A stretch of DNA of 64,000 nucleotides from CAYLYP01 sp964387795 (GCA_964387795.1 CAYLYP010000001.1:1-64000), one strand, 5' to 3'. Shown: positions 24,633 to 34,919, numbered from the stretch's first letter. A program made the numbers and translations. The notes: a model not told the origin generated them from the sequence alone.

Positions 24633-27600
24633 GGAAGTGGGGGGTATTGAAGTGGTAAACTTATTCTAAATGTTGTCCCAGTGTTTTCAGTGCTTGTAAA
24701 TGTAATTGTCCCATTATGTAGTTCAATAAACTGGCGGGTAATTACAAGACCTAAACCTGTTCCGCTAATATTGCTGGTGTTTGATGCTCTGTAAAATGAA
24801 TGAAAAAGACTTTCTTTCTCTTTTTCAGGTATACCAATTCCGTAATCAATTACCTGTATTTGCACTTCTTCATCATTGAATTGAATACAAACTTTCGGAT
24901 TAGGCCTGTTTTCTGAATATTTGAATGCATTTGAAATGAGATTTTTTAGTGCATGAGAAAGTAGTTTTGAATCTGCAGCCAGATTTACAGGGATTCCACT
25001 GACTTCAATCTCTAATTCCCGTTCAGAAGGAAGGTTAGAAAAATAATTCTCTTTTAATTCCTCTATAAGTTTTACAACATCTGTTTCCGTTGGCCTAAAT
25101 TCAACCCTGCCTGCTTCAAGACGCCCCATATTCAAAACGTCATTCATTAGGTCTGTCATTCTTCCAATCTCATTTTTTATCCTTTTTACATGCTTTTTAA
25201 ATAATTCCTGTATATCGGGTCCAAAGCCTTCTGATTGCATGCTAAGTATCTCTACACTTGATTGAATTGTCGATAATGGGGTTCTGAACTCATGTGATGC
25301 CATGCTCACAAACCTTGACTTTAGATCTCCTAATTCTCTTTCTTTTTCAAGCGCTCTTTCTATCTTTTCCTGAGCATTCTTCCTTTCTGAAATATCTCGT
25401 GAGGAGGACAGGATTCCGTTTGTTTTTCCATTTTTATACAAGGGTTTAAGGAGCGTTTCCATCCAAACATATTCCCCCTTCGAGTTTTTTATTCTTAACT
25501 GTATTACCGGGGGGGTCTCATCTGGTTGAAAATGCTTGCATAAACCTTTTAGTTTAAACAAGAAATCTTCCTGATGGATAAAAAATTCTGAGCTTTGTCC
25601 TATCAGTTCTTCAGGGGTATATCCTAATACATTATAAGATGATGGAGATGCAAATGTGATGTTGCCTTTTGTGTCGTGGAGGCAAACCATATCACTTATG
25701 TTTTCAGTAATAACTTTTAATAATTGTTCGTTCTCACTTAATTTCCGCCTGCTAATTTCTGATTCTGTCATGTCAACAACTGTGTTGACAATCTTTTCTA
25801 CCCTGGAGCCTGTTTGAACTACTGGTTTTATTATGCTTTTTAGATGACGGATTTCTCCATTTGGCCTGATAATCCTGTAACTAACATATTGAATTGTCCT
25901 GAAGCTAATCGCCTTTTCGAGTGCCAAATCATAGTTTATTAAATCTTCAGGGTGGGTGTAACTCCTGATGCTTTGAATGTTTAATGATTTATTACTGTCT
26001 GATAGGCCATGTATCTGGAGCATCTCTTTTGACCAATGGATTTTTTGCGCAACAAGGTCAATTTCTCCATTCCCAATACTTGCCATTTGTTGTGCCTCTA
26101 TTAGGGCTGATTCGCTTTTCTTTAGTCTTTCTTCTGCTTCTTTTTGTGTGTTGATGTCTGATATTGAACCATCTATGCGTATCAGATTGCCATGCTCGTC
26201 CCAACTGGCTTTTGATGATTCCCTTACCCATTTCCTTTTCCCTGATTTGGTTATGATCCTGTATTCAATTTGAAAAGGAATACCTGAACGTATGTTTTCT
26301 TCTTTTCGATCTAATAACCCTTTATCTGATATATATATGATATCTGACAATAACTTTTTATTCTCCAGAAATTCTATAGGACTATATCCTGTTATTTCTT
26401 TACATTGTTCACTTATGAATAATATCTCCCTCATGGGATCCAACGAAAATATCAAATCCTGAATATTGCTTACAATTGAACTTATAAACTCCCTGGATTT
26501 TTTGAATGCTGCCAGGGATTCTTCTTTATATGTCAGATCACTTATAAAACAGTTTATGGTGCATGCTTCTGTGCTCTGCACACTCATACTAATCCTGGCT
26601 CTTATTAACTTATTGTCTTGCCTTTTAATCCTTGTTTCAAATGAAAGGATTGGCCTGTTTTTTAATTGCTGGATTATCTGAAAAAACTCTTCCTCTGTGT
26701 GGTCTATATCTAAATCATAATAATAGAGGCTTTGGGCATTTATTGATTCATATTTTGTAATTTCTGTAAATGCCTTGTTCGACTCAATTATCAACCCATT
26801 AAATGATAATAGCATAAATGGATCGATAGAGGCTGCCATCATCGATTTTACCAACTTTGTTTCTGTTTGTTCTGTCTGTATTTGTTTCTCTTTATCAATT
26901 GGTTCTAATAGTTGTAAAGCATATATGGGATTATCGTTTTCATCATATACTATTCCTGCCAATACTTTATAACATATTGATTGCTGATCTTTATGCGTAA
27001 AATACTGTTGATACGAAATTGTATCGCTTCCTGATTGTATGATATTATGAAAAACATCGGGAAATGGGTTTGTTGAAAACTGGCTTATTGGTTTTCCTTT
27101 TATTTCCTGTTCGTAATATCCTATTGATTTACAAAAGGTCGGATTGGCCTGTATTATCTTGTCTTCTTGATCGGTTAATAAAATGCCTGAGGCTGTGTGT
27201 TCAAACAATAAGCTAAACTTTTTCTCTATCTCTTTTAGCCTAATCCTGTGACCGCTTAAACTTCTTTCTAAGTTAACATTATAATCAGATATTTGCCTGA
27301 TAATACTTTTTTGTTCAGATATGTTTTGAAAAACTAAAACAGCCATTGATAACATACCATCCTGGTCATCAATCGGAATCCCTTTTACTAGATAATCGTG
27401 CCCTGAAGGTTTATGTTTAAATTCAAACGATTGTATTTCCTGCTGGAATATCTTTTTAATATTTTCTTTAAAACTATCTTCATTAACGGGTTCCCAGAAT
27501 TGTTCAATATCCTTGCCTGTTATGTTTCCCTCATTAGCAATTGGCTCATCTTTGCCTTCCTGTAACAATATCTTCCCTTCTTTATTTATAAGGGCTAATA

Positions 27601-29218
27601 CACCATCCGGATAGTTCTTTATCAGTAATTTATATATCTGGTAGGATTGCTGTTTCTTTTCTTCTTCCAATACCTTCTGGGTGATATCAAGTATCAGTCC
27701 ATTAAAAATTACTTCTTCAGGGCTTACCCTAAATGGCTTTCCAATCCATAACAACCATTTTATCTGACCCGATGTGGTTTTTATTTTGCTCTCAAATATC
27801 CATTGTGTTTGTTTTTCAATGGCTTCTTCTATCCCATTTATAAACTTTTCGTGAGCTTCTGCATTTGAGTTAAAGCTTATCTTTTGCATATTGCCTTCAA
27901 AAAGCATAGGCGAAATAGAATAGCGGCTTTCTATGTGAGGACTGATATAATTAAATGCCCAGCCTTTTTGCGTGTGAACAGATAATTCATAGATGATTCC
28001 AAAGCGGGTTTCTACTTGTTTTCTAAATGAAGTATTTTCAGCTATCGCATAATTGCCAGTTCCTTCAAACATCTGTATCTCAGGAATTTCTACTGCAACC
28101 ATGAATACCTTGCCTTCTTCATCAAATATTGGCTTAAAAAGAACTTCTGTGCTTCGCTCGGGTAGGGATTGTGGTGATACCTCAATTTTTCTCTTTATCG
28201 TTTTTCCTGTTAGGCAAAGAGATAATGAATCTGAAATTAACTGTGTGTTTTCTTTATGCGTTTTCCAAATGGCTAATTCCCATAATGCCTGTGGTTTTTT
28301 TGTCTTGGTTTCTATTCCACATAGCATTAATGCTGTATTATTAAAATCTGCAACCTGCCCGTTTGGCTCTGATAATACTAAAAATTGTGATGCTGAATCA
28401 AAGATTGCTTTAAATCTTTGTTGGCTTAAAAAAAGCTGATTTTTTAATTGCTTGTGCCATGTAATATCAATGCCTTCCCCTATTATATATGAAACATTTC
28501 CTGTTTTATCAAATATCGGTTTGAAATGAGTCTCTACTTCTAGAGGCGTTTCATGCCCTGTTTGTTGTACCTGTGCTATCAGACTGGTGCTTTTGCCCAA
28601 TAGTGTTATTGATATTGCATCTTTTACTTTCTGAGCTTGCTCAGGATTCGATTTCCACCAATGGGTCTCCCAGAAATACTTATTGAAAAAATCATTGATT
28701 GACAAACATCCAAACCTGATTGCACTTTTGTTTGCTTCTATTAACCTGCCTTCTAAATCAAGCAGGGCTATATATTGAAATGCTTCGTCAAATACCAGGC
28801 GATATCTGTTCTCGCTTTCATTCAGGTTCTTTACTGTGCCTTCATTTGATAACGGATGATGAAACACGATGATTCCTGATAGTTGCCCATTTTTCTTACT
28901 GAAGGATTCAAATGTTACGTGAAATGGCTTCGACTCTCCTGTAATGCTTACGATATTTTCAGAAAACTCATAAATGCCTTTTGTATCCAGTTCTTGACGT
29001 AAGTGTTCAATATCCAGGTTCTTATAGATATAGGAAATCCCGCCCTGCTCTTCAATAAAGCTTTCTGATACACCCAAATAATTCTTGAAATTAGGATTGA
29101 TGTACGTAATATGTAAAGCATGGTTTAAGAAAACAATGCTTTCCTTACTTTTTTCTATCCCTTTCTTAAAAAAAAGGTGGTTTAATAATAATAATTCTTT
29201 TTCAGGGGAGTTGTCCAT
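24629..29218 (-). CDS. Multi-PAS sensor histidine kinase
   Basis: A very large soluble kinase of 1529 residues with no signal peptide or membrane segment. About ten PAS-like domains occupy residues 15-1290 in tandem, several followed by PAC-type ends such as DITWHKQ, ISERKN or DMTESEI. The HisKA H-box is MASHEFRTPLS with H1309. The HATPase has NLISNAFKYS, DYGIGIP and GTGLGL. PAS domains usually bind small ligands or cofactors; none can be assigned here. The closest-matching PAS units are PAS-8 (FSLDPMREILFIS) and PAS-10 (VCLHDTKGNITFASP). It is translationally coupled to the REC-kinase hybrid by a four-base overlap. The phosphotransfer route is inferred only. Confidence 0.92.
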   Translation of the reverse strand: MDNSPEKELLLLNHLFFKKGIEKSKESIVFLNHALHITYINPNFKNYLGVSESFIEEQGGISYIYKNLDIEHLRQELDTKGIYEFSENIVSITGESKPFHVTFESFSKKNGQLSGIIVFHHPLSNEGTVKNLNESENRYRLVFDEAFQYIALLDLEGRLIEANKSAIRFGCLSINDFFNKYFWETHWWKSNPEQAQKVKDAISITLLGKSTSLIAQVQQTGHETPLEVETHFKPIFDKTGNVSYIIGEGIDITWHKQLKNQLFLSQQRFKAIFDSASQFLVLSEPNGQVADFNNTALMLCGIETKTKKPQALWELAIWKTHKENTQLISDSLSLCLTGKTIKRKIEVSPQSLPERSTEVLFKPIFDEEGKVFMVAVEIPEIQMFEGTGNYAIAENTSFRKQVETRFGIIYELSVHTQKGWAFNYISPHIESRYSISPMLFEGNMQKISFNSNAEAHEKFINGIEEAIEKQTQWIFESKIKTTSGQIKWLLWIGKPFRVSPEEVIFNGLILDITQKVLEEEKKQQSYQIYKLLIKNYPDGVLALINKEGKILLQEGKDEPIANEGNITGKDIEQFWEPVNEDSFKENIKKIFQQEIQSFEFKHKPSGHDYLVKGIPIDDQDGMLSMAVLVFQNISEQKSIIRQISDYNVNLERSLSGHRIRLKEIEKKFSLLFEHTASGILLTDQEDKIIQANPTFCKSIGYYEQEIKGKPISQFSTNPFPDVFHNIIQSGSDTISYQQYFTHKDQQSICYKVLAGIVYDENDNPIYALQLLEPIDKEKQIQTEQTETKLVKSMMAASIDPFMLLSFNGLIIESNKAFTEITKYESINAQSLYYYDLDIDHTEEEFFQIIQQLKNRPILSFETRIKRQDNKLIRARISMSVQSTEACTINCFISDLTYKEESLAAFKKSREFISSIVSNIQDLIFSLDPMREILFISEQCKEITGYSPIEFLENKKLLSDIIYISDKGLLDRKEENIRSGIPFQIEYRIITKSGKRKWVRESSKASWDEHGNLIRIDGSISDINTQKEAEERLKKSESALIEAQQMASIGNGEIDLVAQKIHWSKEMLQIHGLSDSNKSLNIQSIRSYTHPEDLINYDLALEKAISFRTIQYVSYRIIRPNGEIRHLKSIIKPVVQTGSRVEKIVNTVVDMTESEISRRKLSENEQLLKVITENISDMVCLHDTKGNITFASPSSYNVLGYTPEELIGQSSEFFIHQEDFLFKLKGLCKHFQPDETPPVIQLRIKNSKGEYVWMETLLKPLYKNGKTNGILSSSRDISERKNAQEKIERALEKERELGDLKSRFVSMASHEFRTPLSTIQSSVEILSMQSEGFGPDIQELFKKHVKRIKNEIGRMTDLMNDVLNMGRLEAGRVEFRPTETDVVKLIEELKENYFSNLPSERELEIEVSGIPVNLAADSKLLSHALKNLISNAFKYSENRPNPKVCIQFNDEEVQIQVIDYGIGIPEKEKESLFHSFYRASNTSNISGTGLGLVITRQFIELHNGTITFTSTENTGTTFRISLPLQYPPLP

Positions 29219-29292
29219 ATATGCTTATCAAACAAGGCATTAATACTTTTTGCCTTTCTTATTATTATACTTCTTTTCAGTCCCGAAAGTTA

Positions 29293-29300
29293 CAAAAATA
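29293..29300 (-). promoter_or_regulatory. -7 box for the multi-PAS kinase operon
   Basis: On the minus strand this reads TATTTTTG, an exact TAnnTTTG match, 75 bases before the kinase start. No good TTG is found at the -33 distance. Confidence 0.4.
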
Positions 29301-29407
29301 TCATTATTTTCAAATTTTTTTAACGATTACCTATGTCTGTTAATTGGCGTTTTTTTTATGATTCCTTTAAATTTTTGATAATTTATTTTTTTATTCATTT
29401 ATTGCGA

Positions 29408-29439
29408 TTTGTTGAGACCCAAATAAAGATGTATTTTTG
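29408..29439 (+). promoter_or_regulatory. Promoter of the secreted endonuclease-fold gene
   Basis: TTTG at 29408-29411 and TATTTTTG at 29432-29439 with a 20-base spacer fit the Bacteroidota consensus. The predicted leader is about 130 bases. Confidence 0.6.
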
Positions 29440-29573
29440 TGTCCCATAAAGGTGAATTACGGGTAAATGGTTGTTATCCCCGTGGACAGTTTTTATGCTT
29501 TTCTTTTGTCCTCTTTTTGGTAGTGCAACCAGAAGTTTTTTCTTTTTGCAAAGCCTCATTTTAATCAAAACTG

Positions 29574-30863
29574 ATGAGAAAAATTTATTTATTTTTTATA
29601 GGAGCTGTGTTCTTTAGCTCTGTTACAGCTCTTGGCCAGGATACAATAAAAGTAATGCAGTATAACCTGCTTAATTATGGCTATTATACCTCTTATTGCA
29701 CCTATCAGAATAACAGTGTTGACCAAAAAGATATTTATTTAAAACAGATTATTGATTATGTGATGCCTGACATTTTTACTGTCTGCGAACTTGGAAGCCT
29801 TAACTCAAATACAACAAGGATTTTAAACAATGTCTTGAATACAAATGGCCGGAATTATTATCAGAATGCCGGTTATACAAACCAGGCGGGTTCAAGTATC
29901 GTTAATATGTTATACTTTGATTCCAGAAAGTTTGGCCTCAAATGGCAGGGAATTGCCAATTCAACGCTCAGGGATATTAATGTTTATACCCTTTATTATA
30001 AATCAGATGACCTGGCTGTAAATCCTGATACTGCTTTTGTTACATGTGTCGTTGCACACCTTAAAGCGGGCAGCTCCTCCTCTGATCAACAAATGAGATC
30101 TACTATGGTTCAGAATGCTTTAAACTATCTGAAAACAAAAAATATTTCTAACATGTTGTTTATGGGTGATTTTAATATCCAAACTTCTACTGAGTGGTCT
30201 TATCAAATGTTGGTGAATAATACAACTCCTTCTGTTCGGTTTAACGACCCCATACAAATAAGCGGCGTTTGGTCTGGAAACCCTGATATGGCTCCCTATC
30301 ATACTCAATCTACAAGGGCACAATCAAATGATTGTATAGCGGGTGGGGGTATGGACGACAGATTTGATTTCATACTCATTTCGAATGCTGTCCTTGATGG
30401 CTCTGATAATGTGCAGTACATTGATGGTTCTTATTATGCCCTGGGGCAGGATGGTGAACGTTTTAACCAAAGTATTAATTCCCCAATCAATAATACTGTC
30501 CCTGCTAATATTGTAAATGCTTTGTTCAATATGTCTGACCATTTGCCGGTTATTTTGGATTTAAAGCTTGACCGTAATCCACTTTCGCTTAACCCTCAGT
30601 ATTCCGAATCTAATCCTGAGTTGAAAATCAAGAATCCTTTTTCTCATACAATTGAAATATTTTTTCAACAACCTTTATCTTCAAGCAATCTGCTTGTCTA
30701 TATTTTTGACCTAAAGGGTTCTAAGTGCGCTTCTGTTGAATATAATTCGTTCAGCGGCAATAAGATTGAAATGGATGCCTCTCTTTTACCAAAAGGGATT
30801 TATATGCTTTGCATGTATTCGAATGGGAAAAGATTGTGGTCCGAAAAATTGTTGAAACAATAA
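29574..30863 (+). CDS. Secreted endonuclease/exonuclease/phosphatase-fold protein with T9SS domain
   Basis: A 429-residue exported protein: signal peptide about 1-21, then an endonuclease/exonuclease/phosphatase (EEP) domain to about 335. Metal and catalytic residues of the fold are visible: N31, E72, H162, D199 and N201 in GDFN, D265 and the SDH triad at 321-323. The last 90 residues or so resemble a type A T9SS sorting domain (NPFSHTIEIFF... to the basic tail SEKLLKQ). EEP enzymes cleave phosphodiester or phosphomonoester bonds in DNA, RNA, lipids or inositol phosphates; the substrate is not readable here. A Na/Pi cotransporter gene follows 69 bases downstream, so release and uptake of phosphate may be linked. 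Confidence 0.85.
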   Translation: MRKIYLFFIGAVFFSSVTALGQDTIKVMQYNLLNYGYYTSYCTYQNNSVDQKDIYLKQIIDYVMPDIFTVCELGSLNSNTTRILNNVLNTNGRNYYQNAGYTNQAGSSIVNMLYFDSRKFGLKWQGIANSTLRDINVYTLYYKSDDLAVNPDTAFVTCVVAHLKAGSSSSDQQMRSTMVQNALNYLKTKNISNMLFMGDFNIQTSTEWSYQMLVNNTTPSVRFNDPIQISGVWSGNPDMAPYHTQSTRAQSNDCIAGGGMDDRFDFILISNAVLDGSDNVQYIDGSYYALGQDGERFNQSINSPINNTVPANIVNALFNMSDHLPVILDLKLDRNPLSLNPQYSESNPELKIKNPFSHTIEIFFQQPLSSSNLLVYIFDLKGSKCASVEYNSFSGNKIEMDASLLPKGIYMLCMYSNGKRLWSEKLLKQ

Positions 30864-30931
30864 CATATGAATTCTAAATGGTGATTTTTATGATCATTCC
30901 ATCTAAAACATAATGGTTAACTTAAACAAAA

Positions 30932-32632
30932 ATGAATTACGGAATTTTTGATATCTTAAAACTGATTGGTTCGCTCTGCCTCTTCCTTTATGGAATGAAA
31001 ATCATGAGCGAAGGAATTCAGAAACTCGCCGGTGATAAAATGCGGAGCATTCTGTCAGCTATTACTGCCAACAGATTTTTTGCAGTCATTACCGGCCTTT
31101 TTATTACCACCCTGGTTCAATCATCATCTGCTTCAACAGTGATGGTGGTTAGCTTTGTTAATGCAGGATTGCTTAACCTTACCCAGGCCATTGGTGTTAT
31201 CATGGGGGCAAATATTGGAACAACTACAACTGCCTGGATTATTTCCCTGCTTGGTTTTAAGTTCAGTATTTCTATGATTTCAATCCCAATTATTGGTGTT
31301 GCTTTCCCAATGCTTTTTTCAAAAAAAGACCTGTGGCTTTCCCTTGGGCAGACACTTATTGGTTTTGCTCTTTTGTTTCTGGGACTTGATTATTTAAAAG
31401 GAAGCGTTCCTGATTTACAGTCAAACCCTGAAATGTTTGAATTCCTTCAGGATATTAATGGCTATGGTTTTGGAAGTGTTCTGTTATTTCTTGGTTTAGG
31501 AACTTTATTGACTATTGTTTTACAGTCCTCTAGTGCTACTATGGCTTTAACCCTTGTGATGTGCAACAATGGCTGGATTGGTTTTGATGCTGGTGCTGCA
31601 ATTGTTCTTGGTGAAAATATTGGAACTACCATTACTGCAAATCTTGCTGCCCTCGTCGGTAATGCTTATGCTAAAAGAGCTGCTCTCGCTCACACAATGT
31701 TTAATATGATTGGGGTAATATGGATGTTGATTGTCCTGCCTTTTGTTATCTCTGCTATTGATAATTCAATGCTGTCTATGGGAATGCATTCCCCTTTAAC
31801 TGATAGGGAAGCCATTCCAATTGCTTTGTCTATTTTCCATACCTCTTTTAACATCACTAATACTGTGTTATTGGTTGGGTTTATTGGTTTTATTGAAAAA
31901 GCCGTTTCTAAAGTATTTCCGGTTAAAGAAAAAGCTGACAAACAAATCCATCTCGAATACTTTGGCTCTGGTTTCCTTCATACTGCTGAGCTTTCATTGT
32001 TGCAGGCTCGCAAAGAAACCCGTAAATATGCCGAGCTTTCACATAGAATGGTTAAGTTTGTTGAAGAGATGATTACTGAAAGTGATAAGACAAGCTTTAA
32101 TAACACAGTTGAACGTGTTGAGAAATATGAAGATATTTCTGATAAAATTGAAATAGAGATTACAAACTTCCTTATTAAAGTGGGCCGACAACAGGTAAGT
32201 AACGAAACAAGTGAAAAACTCAGAAGGCTTCGCCGCATCTGCAACGAAATCGAAAAAATGGGTGATGTGAGCTATAAAATGTCCACAATGCTGAAAGCAA
32301 AAAAAGATGATAAAACATATTTCACCCCTCAGCAACGCGAACAGCTTTCTGAAATTTTCAGGTTACTCGATGATGCTTATGCTATTATTTTCGAAAACTT
32401 TGACAAAGGGGAAGAGTTTGCTTACAAGAATATAAGCAAAGCTCTTGAAAAAGAAAAAGAAATCAACCAGTTTAGGGATTGGGTTAGGGAAGATGTTTTA
32501 GTGAAAATTGAAAGTGGGGAATACACCCTTAAAAGTGGTTTCTATTTTAATAAGATGGTTACTTCTTGTGAAAAAATCGGTGACAACCTGCTTAATATTA
32601 ATGAAGCAATTGCAGGTATAAATGTAGAGTAA
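30932..32632 (+). CDS. Na+/phosphate cotransporter with PhoU-like domain
   Basis: A 566-residue inner-membrane transporter of the Na/Pi cotransporter (NptA/YjbB) family. Two inverted halves each carry the family signatures: QSSSAS (63-68) and QSSSAT (198-203), with NIGTT following each (94-98 and about 234-238). The C-terminal 210 residues or so are helical and PhoU-like (about 345-560) and may control transport. Likely role: sodium-driven phosphate uptake or export. It sits 69 bases after a secreted EEP-fold protein and before a terminator shared with the convergent nrfA region. Confidence 0.9.
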   Translation: MNYGIFDILKLIGSLCLFLYGMKIMSEGIQKLAGDKMRSILSAITANRFFAVITGLFITTLVQSSSASTVMVVSFVNAGLLNLTQAIGVIMGANIGTTTTAWIISLLGFKFSISMISIPIIGVAFPMLFSKKDLWLSLGQTLIGFALLFLGLDYLKGSVPDLQSNPEMFEFLQDINGYGFGSVLLFLGLGTLLTIVLQSSSATMALTLVMCNNGWIGFDAGAAIVLGENIGTTITANLAALVGNAYAKRAALAHTMFNMIGVIWMLIVLPFVISAIDNSMLSMGMHSPLTDREAIPIALSIFHTSFNITNTVLLVGFIGFIEKAVSKVFPVKEKADKQIHLEYFGSGFLHTAELSLLQARKETRKYAELSHRMVKFVEEMITESDKTSFNNTVERVEKYEDISDKIEIEITNFLIKVGRQQVSNETSEKLRRLRRICNEIEKMGDVSYKMSTMLKAKKDDKTYFTPQQREQLSEIFRLLDDAYAIIFENFDKGEEFAYKNISKALEKEKEINQFRDWVREDVLVKIESGEYTLKSGFYFNKMVTSCEKIGDNLLNINEAIAGINVE

Positions 32633-32650
32633 TTCAAACACTGTTATATT

Positions 32651-32700
32651 AAAGCAGGGGTCAGTTTATTCTTATGAATTAATTGGCCCCTGCTTTTTTT
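32651..32700 (+). terminator. Terminator after the Na/Pi cotransporter
   Basis: AAAGCAGGGG at 32651-32660 pairs exactly with CCCCTGCTTT at 32687-32696, and the stem can be extended inward with G-U pairs. T residues continue to 32700. It lies 18 bases after the transporter stop. Confidence 0.85.
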
Positions 32701-32800
32701 ATTGCTGTTAATTTCCAATTCCAATCTATACTTTTTGTCTTTAATATTTGAAAAATAACCCAATGACTTAGTCTCTTGCGAAAAGAGAAATGTCAATTCA

Positions 32801-34273
32801 TTAATTGTATTTTGTGGCTTTTTTTGTCTGATAATCCGAAATCCAGGAAGGTAAAGTGTTCTTTTTAAATTCGGCTTTACCATTAATGATTTCAGTCATA
32901 TTTAGCCCAACAATGCTTTGAGCCTTCTCTTTGGTCGAAAAGTCGGGTATTTGAACCGGATATTTTACATTGTGGTTGTGGAACACTGAACTTAGTAATA
33001 GTCTTGCTTCGTTTGATTTTTGAATCGATGTTCCCAATACGCGGAGTGCTTCATTAGGAGAATGGAAACCCATGGCATTTGATGCTGCTACCCAATCCCA
33101 CCGCCATTGTGCATGCCTTATTAGGGTGAGAACGGGCTGCATTTCGCTCTCACTGGCCCCGCTTTCCCAGGCAAGTTTTGCCTCAAGGTGAACTGTTGCA
33201 AGGTTCTTCTCTGCCAATCGTCTTAATTCTTCTACCTTATGCTGGCGTTCATATACATTGGCCATGAGTTTTTCTTCACTCTCGCGATGGCATACCAGAC
33301 AAGAGTTGGATATGTTTGCCAATGGACTTTGGATTTTATGATCTGTAAACTTAATCCCTCCTTCTCGTTTATATGGCATGTGGCAATCAGCGCAGGCAAC
33401 GCCCCTGTCTGCATGGACTCCTGTACGGTACAATTCCCAATCCGGATGCTGGGCTTTTAGCATTGGTGTTTTGCTTAAAGCATGTGTCCAATCGGTAAAC
33501 TGAACTTCATCATAATAAGCCTCCATGTCGTCTGCTGTGTATCCCTTATCCCAAGGGAAGGTCAGGTATTTGCCATCTCCTTTGAAATAGTATTCAACAT
33601 GGCATTGCGCACAAACCAATGAACGCATCTCCTGCTGTGTTGACTTATTGATGTCGATACCTTTTCTCTGGAATGCTTCAACCAATGCTGGTCGGGTTAT
33701 CCTTAGGTTCATGGTTTGTGGGTCATGGCAGTCCTGGCAACCAATATGGTTAACAACTTCCGGTCCCATTTCCATCCAACTCGATTTATAAAACTCTTCT
33801 ACCCCCATCTTGTTCATCAAACGGGGCACATCTGTGCTCTTACATGTCCAACAGGTTGCAGGTTGGGCTTGCACTGTCCTCAAGGTGTTTTGAATATCTG
33901 TGATGGCATAATAATGGCCTCGTCCCTGCTTATAATCCCGTGCAAATGCATAACCTGCCCACATCACTACAAGTTCAGGATATTTCTCTAAATAATCTAT
34001 TGTTGCCCCTCCGCCATGTTCACTCCTGAAACTCGTGTCGGAGGTGGATACGTATGATTCATACTGGCGGGGAAAATTTTCTCCCCATACCTCATTCTTT
34101 GGTTCCCATTCCTGGATTGGATTTACCATTTGAAAATATAATTGGGCTTCGCTCCGGCGTTCAATGATTGAAGAGGCAAATAGCCCGATTATAAAAACAA
34201 TAACCACTGTGGCTAAAAATAGCGCCCAATATACCCAACGGCGACGCTTTGGTGTTGATTGTTCCGATTTCAT
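32801..34273 (-). CDS. nrfA: Cytochrome c nitrite reductase (ammonia-forming)
   Basis: NrfA reduces nitrite to ammonium with six electrons on the outer face of the inner membrane (DNRA). The 490-residue protein has an N-terminal membrane anchor (about 13-35) and five haem-binding motifs: the diagnostic catalytic-haem CWTCK (141-145), then CQDCH (179-183), CAQCH (221-225), CADCH (294-298) and CLVCH (325-329). The catalytic tyrosine is in HVEYYF (about Y228), and KAQHPDWE carries the conserved histidine. It lies 40 bases after nrfH, with no nrfBCD, so electrons should come from menaquinol through NrfH. Confidence 0.98.
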   Translation of the reverse strand: MKSEQSTPKRRRWVYWALFLATVVIVFIIGLFASSIIERRSEAQLYFQMVNPIQEWEPKNEVWGENFPRQYESYVSTSDTSFRSEHGGGATIDYLEKYPELVVMWAGYAFARDYKQGRGHYYAITDIQNTLRTVQAQPATCWTCKSTDVPRLMNKMGVEEFYKSSWMEMGPEVVNHIGCQDCHDPQTMNLRITRPALVEAFQRKGIDINKSTQQEMRSLVCAQCHVEYYFKGDGKYLTFPWDKGYTADDMEAYYDEVQFTDWTHALSKTPMLKAQHPDWELYRTGVHADRGVACADCHMPYKREGGIKFTDHKIQSPLANISNSCLVCHRESEEKLMANVYERQHKVEELRRLAEKNLATVHLEAKLAWESGASESEMQPVLTLIRHAQWRWDWVAASNAMGFHSPNEALRVLGTSIQKSNEARLLLSSVFHNHNVKYPVQIPDFSTKEKAQSIVGLNMTEIINGKAEFKKNTLPSWISDYQTKKATKYN

Positions 34274-34313
34274 GGGTTATTCTTTTGTTTTTTAGTGTTG
34301 TTATCCTGAAATT

Positions 34314-34919
34314 CTATTCCTTACGATCCTTTTCTTTAAAAAACTGCTGCATCCATTCAGGTATTACTGACGGTAAACGTGGAACTAGCGCATGTGGGGC
34401 TGCAGATAGGCTTTTTACCTTCCCGTGTGGCGTTTCCTTATGGCAATCCCAGCATAATTTCCCTTCACCCATCCTGGCTTTACTGCCTGTTACTTCTACT
34501 AAGCTTACCATATCTACTAAATCATGGTGGCACCTGATGCAATTCTCCTGAACAACTGATACCCCGGCACTTTTTATTTGAATGACCTGTGGCTCCCACC
34601 TGAACGTAAAATAGGTGGAATGCTTTAATCCGTCACTGCCCTTGAAAAAATACTTCCTGAATATATTGTCCTGTGGAACATGACAATCCACACATGTGGC
34701 ATCCCGTGCATGGCTGCTATGGCTCCATGATGCATACTGGGGATACATTACATGGCAATTGATACAGGTCTCCGGCTTATCTGATAAATAGGAAGGGGCA
34801 TTGGATAGATAAACGATTAAAATCGCAATCCCAATTAATATCCCGGTAAGTATTGTAACTGCCATCCGCCAGTTTTGAGGGGGGAGAATAAATGAGATGA
34901 GCCTTTTTAACCATTCCAT
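34314..34919 (-). CDS. nrfH: Cytochrome c nitrite reductase membrane subunit
   Basis: NrfH is a NapC/NirT-family quinol dehydrogenase that passes electrons to NrfA. The 201-residue protein has one N-terminal membrane helix (about 17-39) and four CxxCH motifs: C52-H56, C76-H80, C127-H131 and C156-H160. It is the first gene of the nrfHA pair, with a promoter directly upstream at 34957-34987. Confidence 0.97.
   Translation of the reverse strand: MEWLKRLISFILPPQNWRMAVTILTGILIGIAILIVYLSNAPSYLSDKPETCINCHVMYPQYASWSHSSHARDATCVDCHVPQDNIFRKYFFKGSDGLKHSTYFTFRWEPQVIQIKSAGVSVVQENCIRCHHDLVDMVSLVEVTGSKARMGEGKLCWDCHKETPHGKVKSLSAAPHALVPRLPSVIPEWMQQFFKEKDRKE

Larger units (their letters stand above)
29219..29573. 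other. Divergent intergenic region
   Basis: A 355-base AT-rich region between the multi-PAS kinase (-) and the endonuclease-fold gene (+). It holds one promoter on each strand (separate entries). No gene or RNA can be supported within it. Confidence 0.6.

Noticed and set aside
28053..28439. Open frame of 128 codons on the plus strand inside the multi-PAS kinase
   Set aside because: Shadow of the kinase gene; no promoter, start context or motif.
32644..32883. Small open frame between the Na/Pi cotransporter and nrfA
   Set aside because: It overlaps the terminator at 32651-32700 and the 3' end of nrfA on the same strand in another frame.
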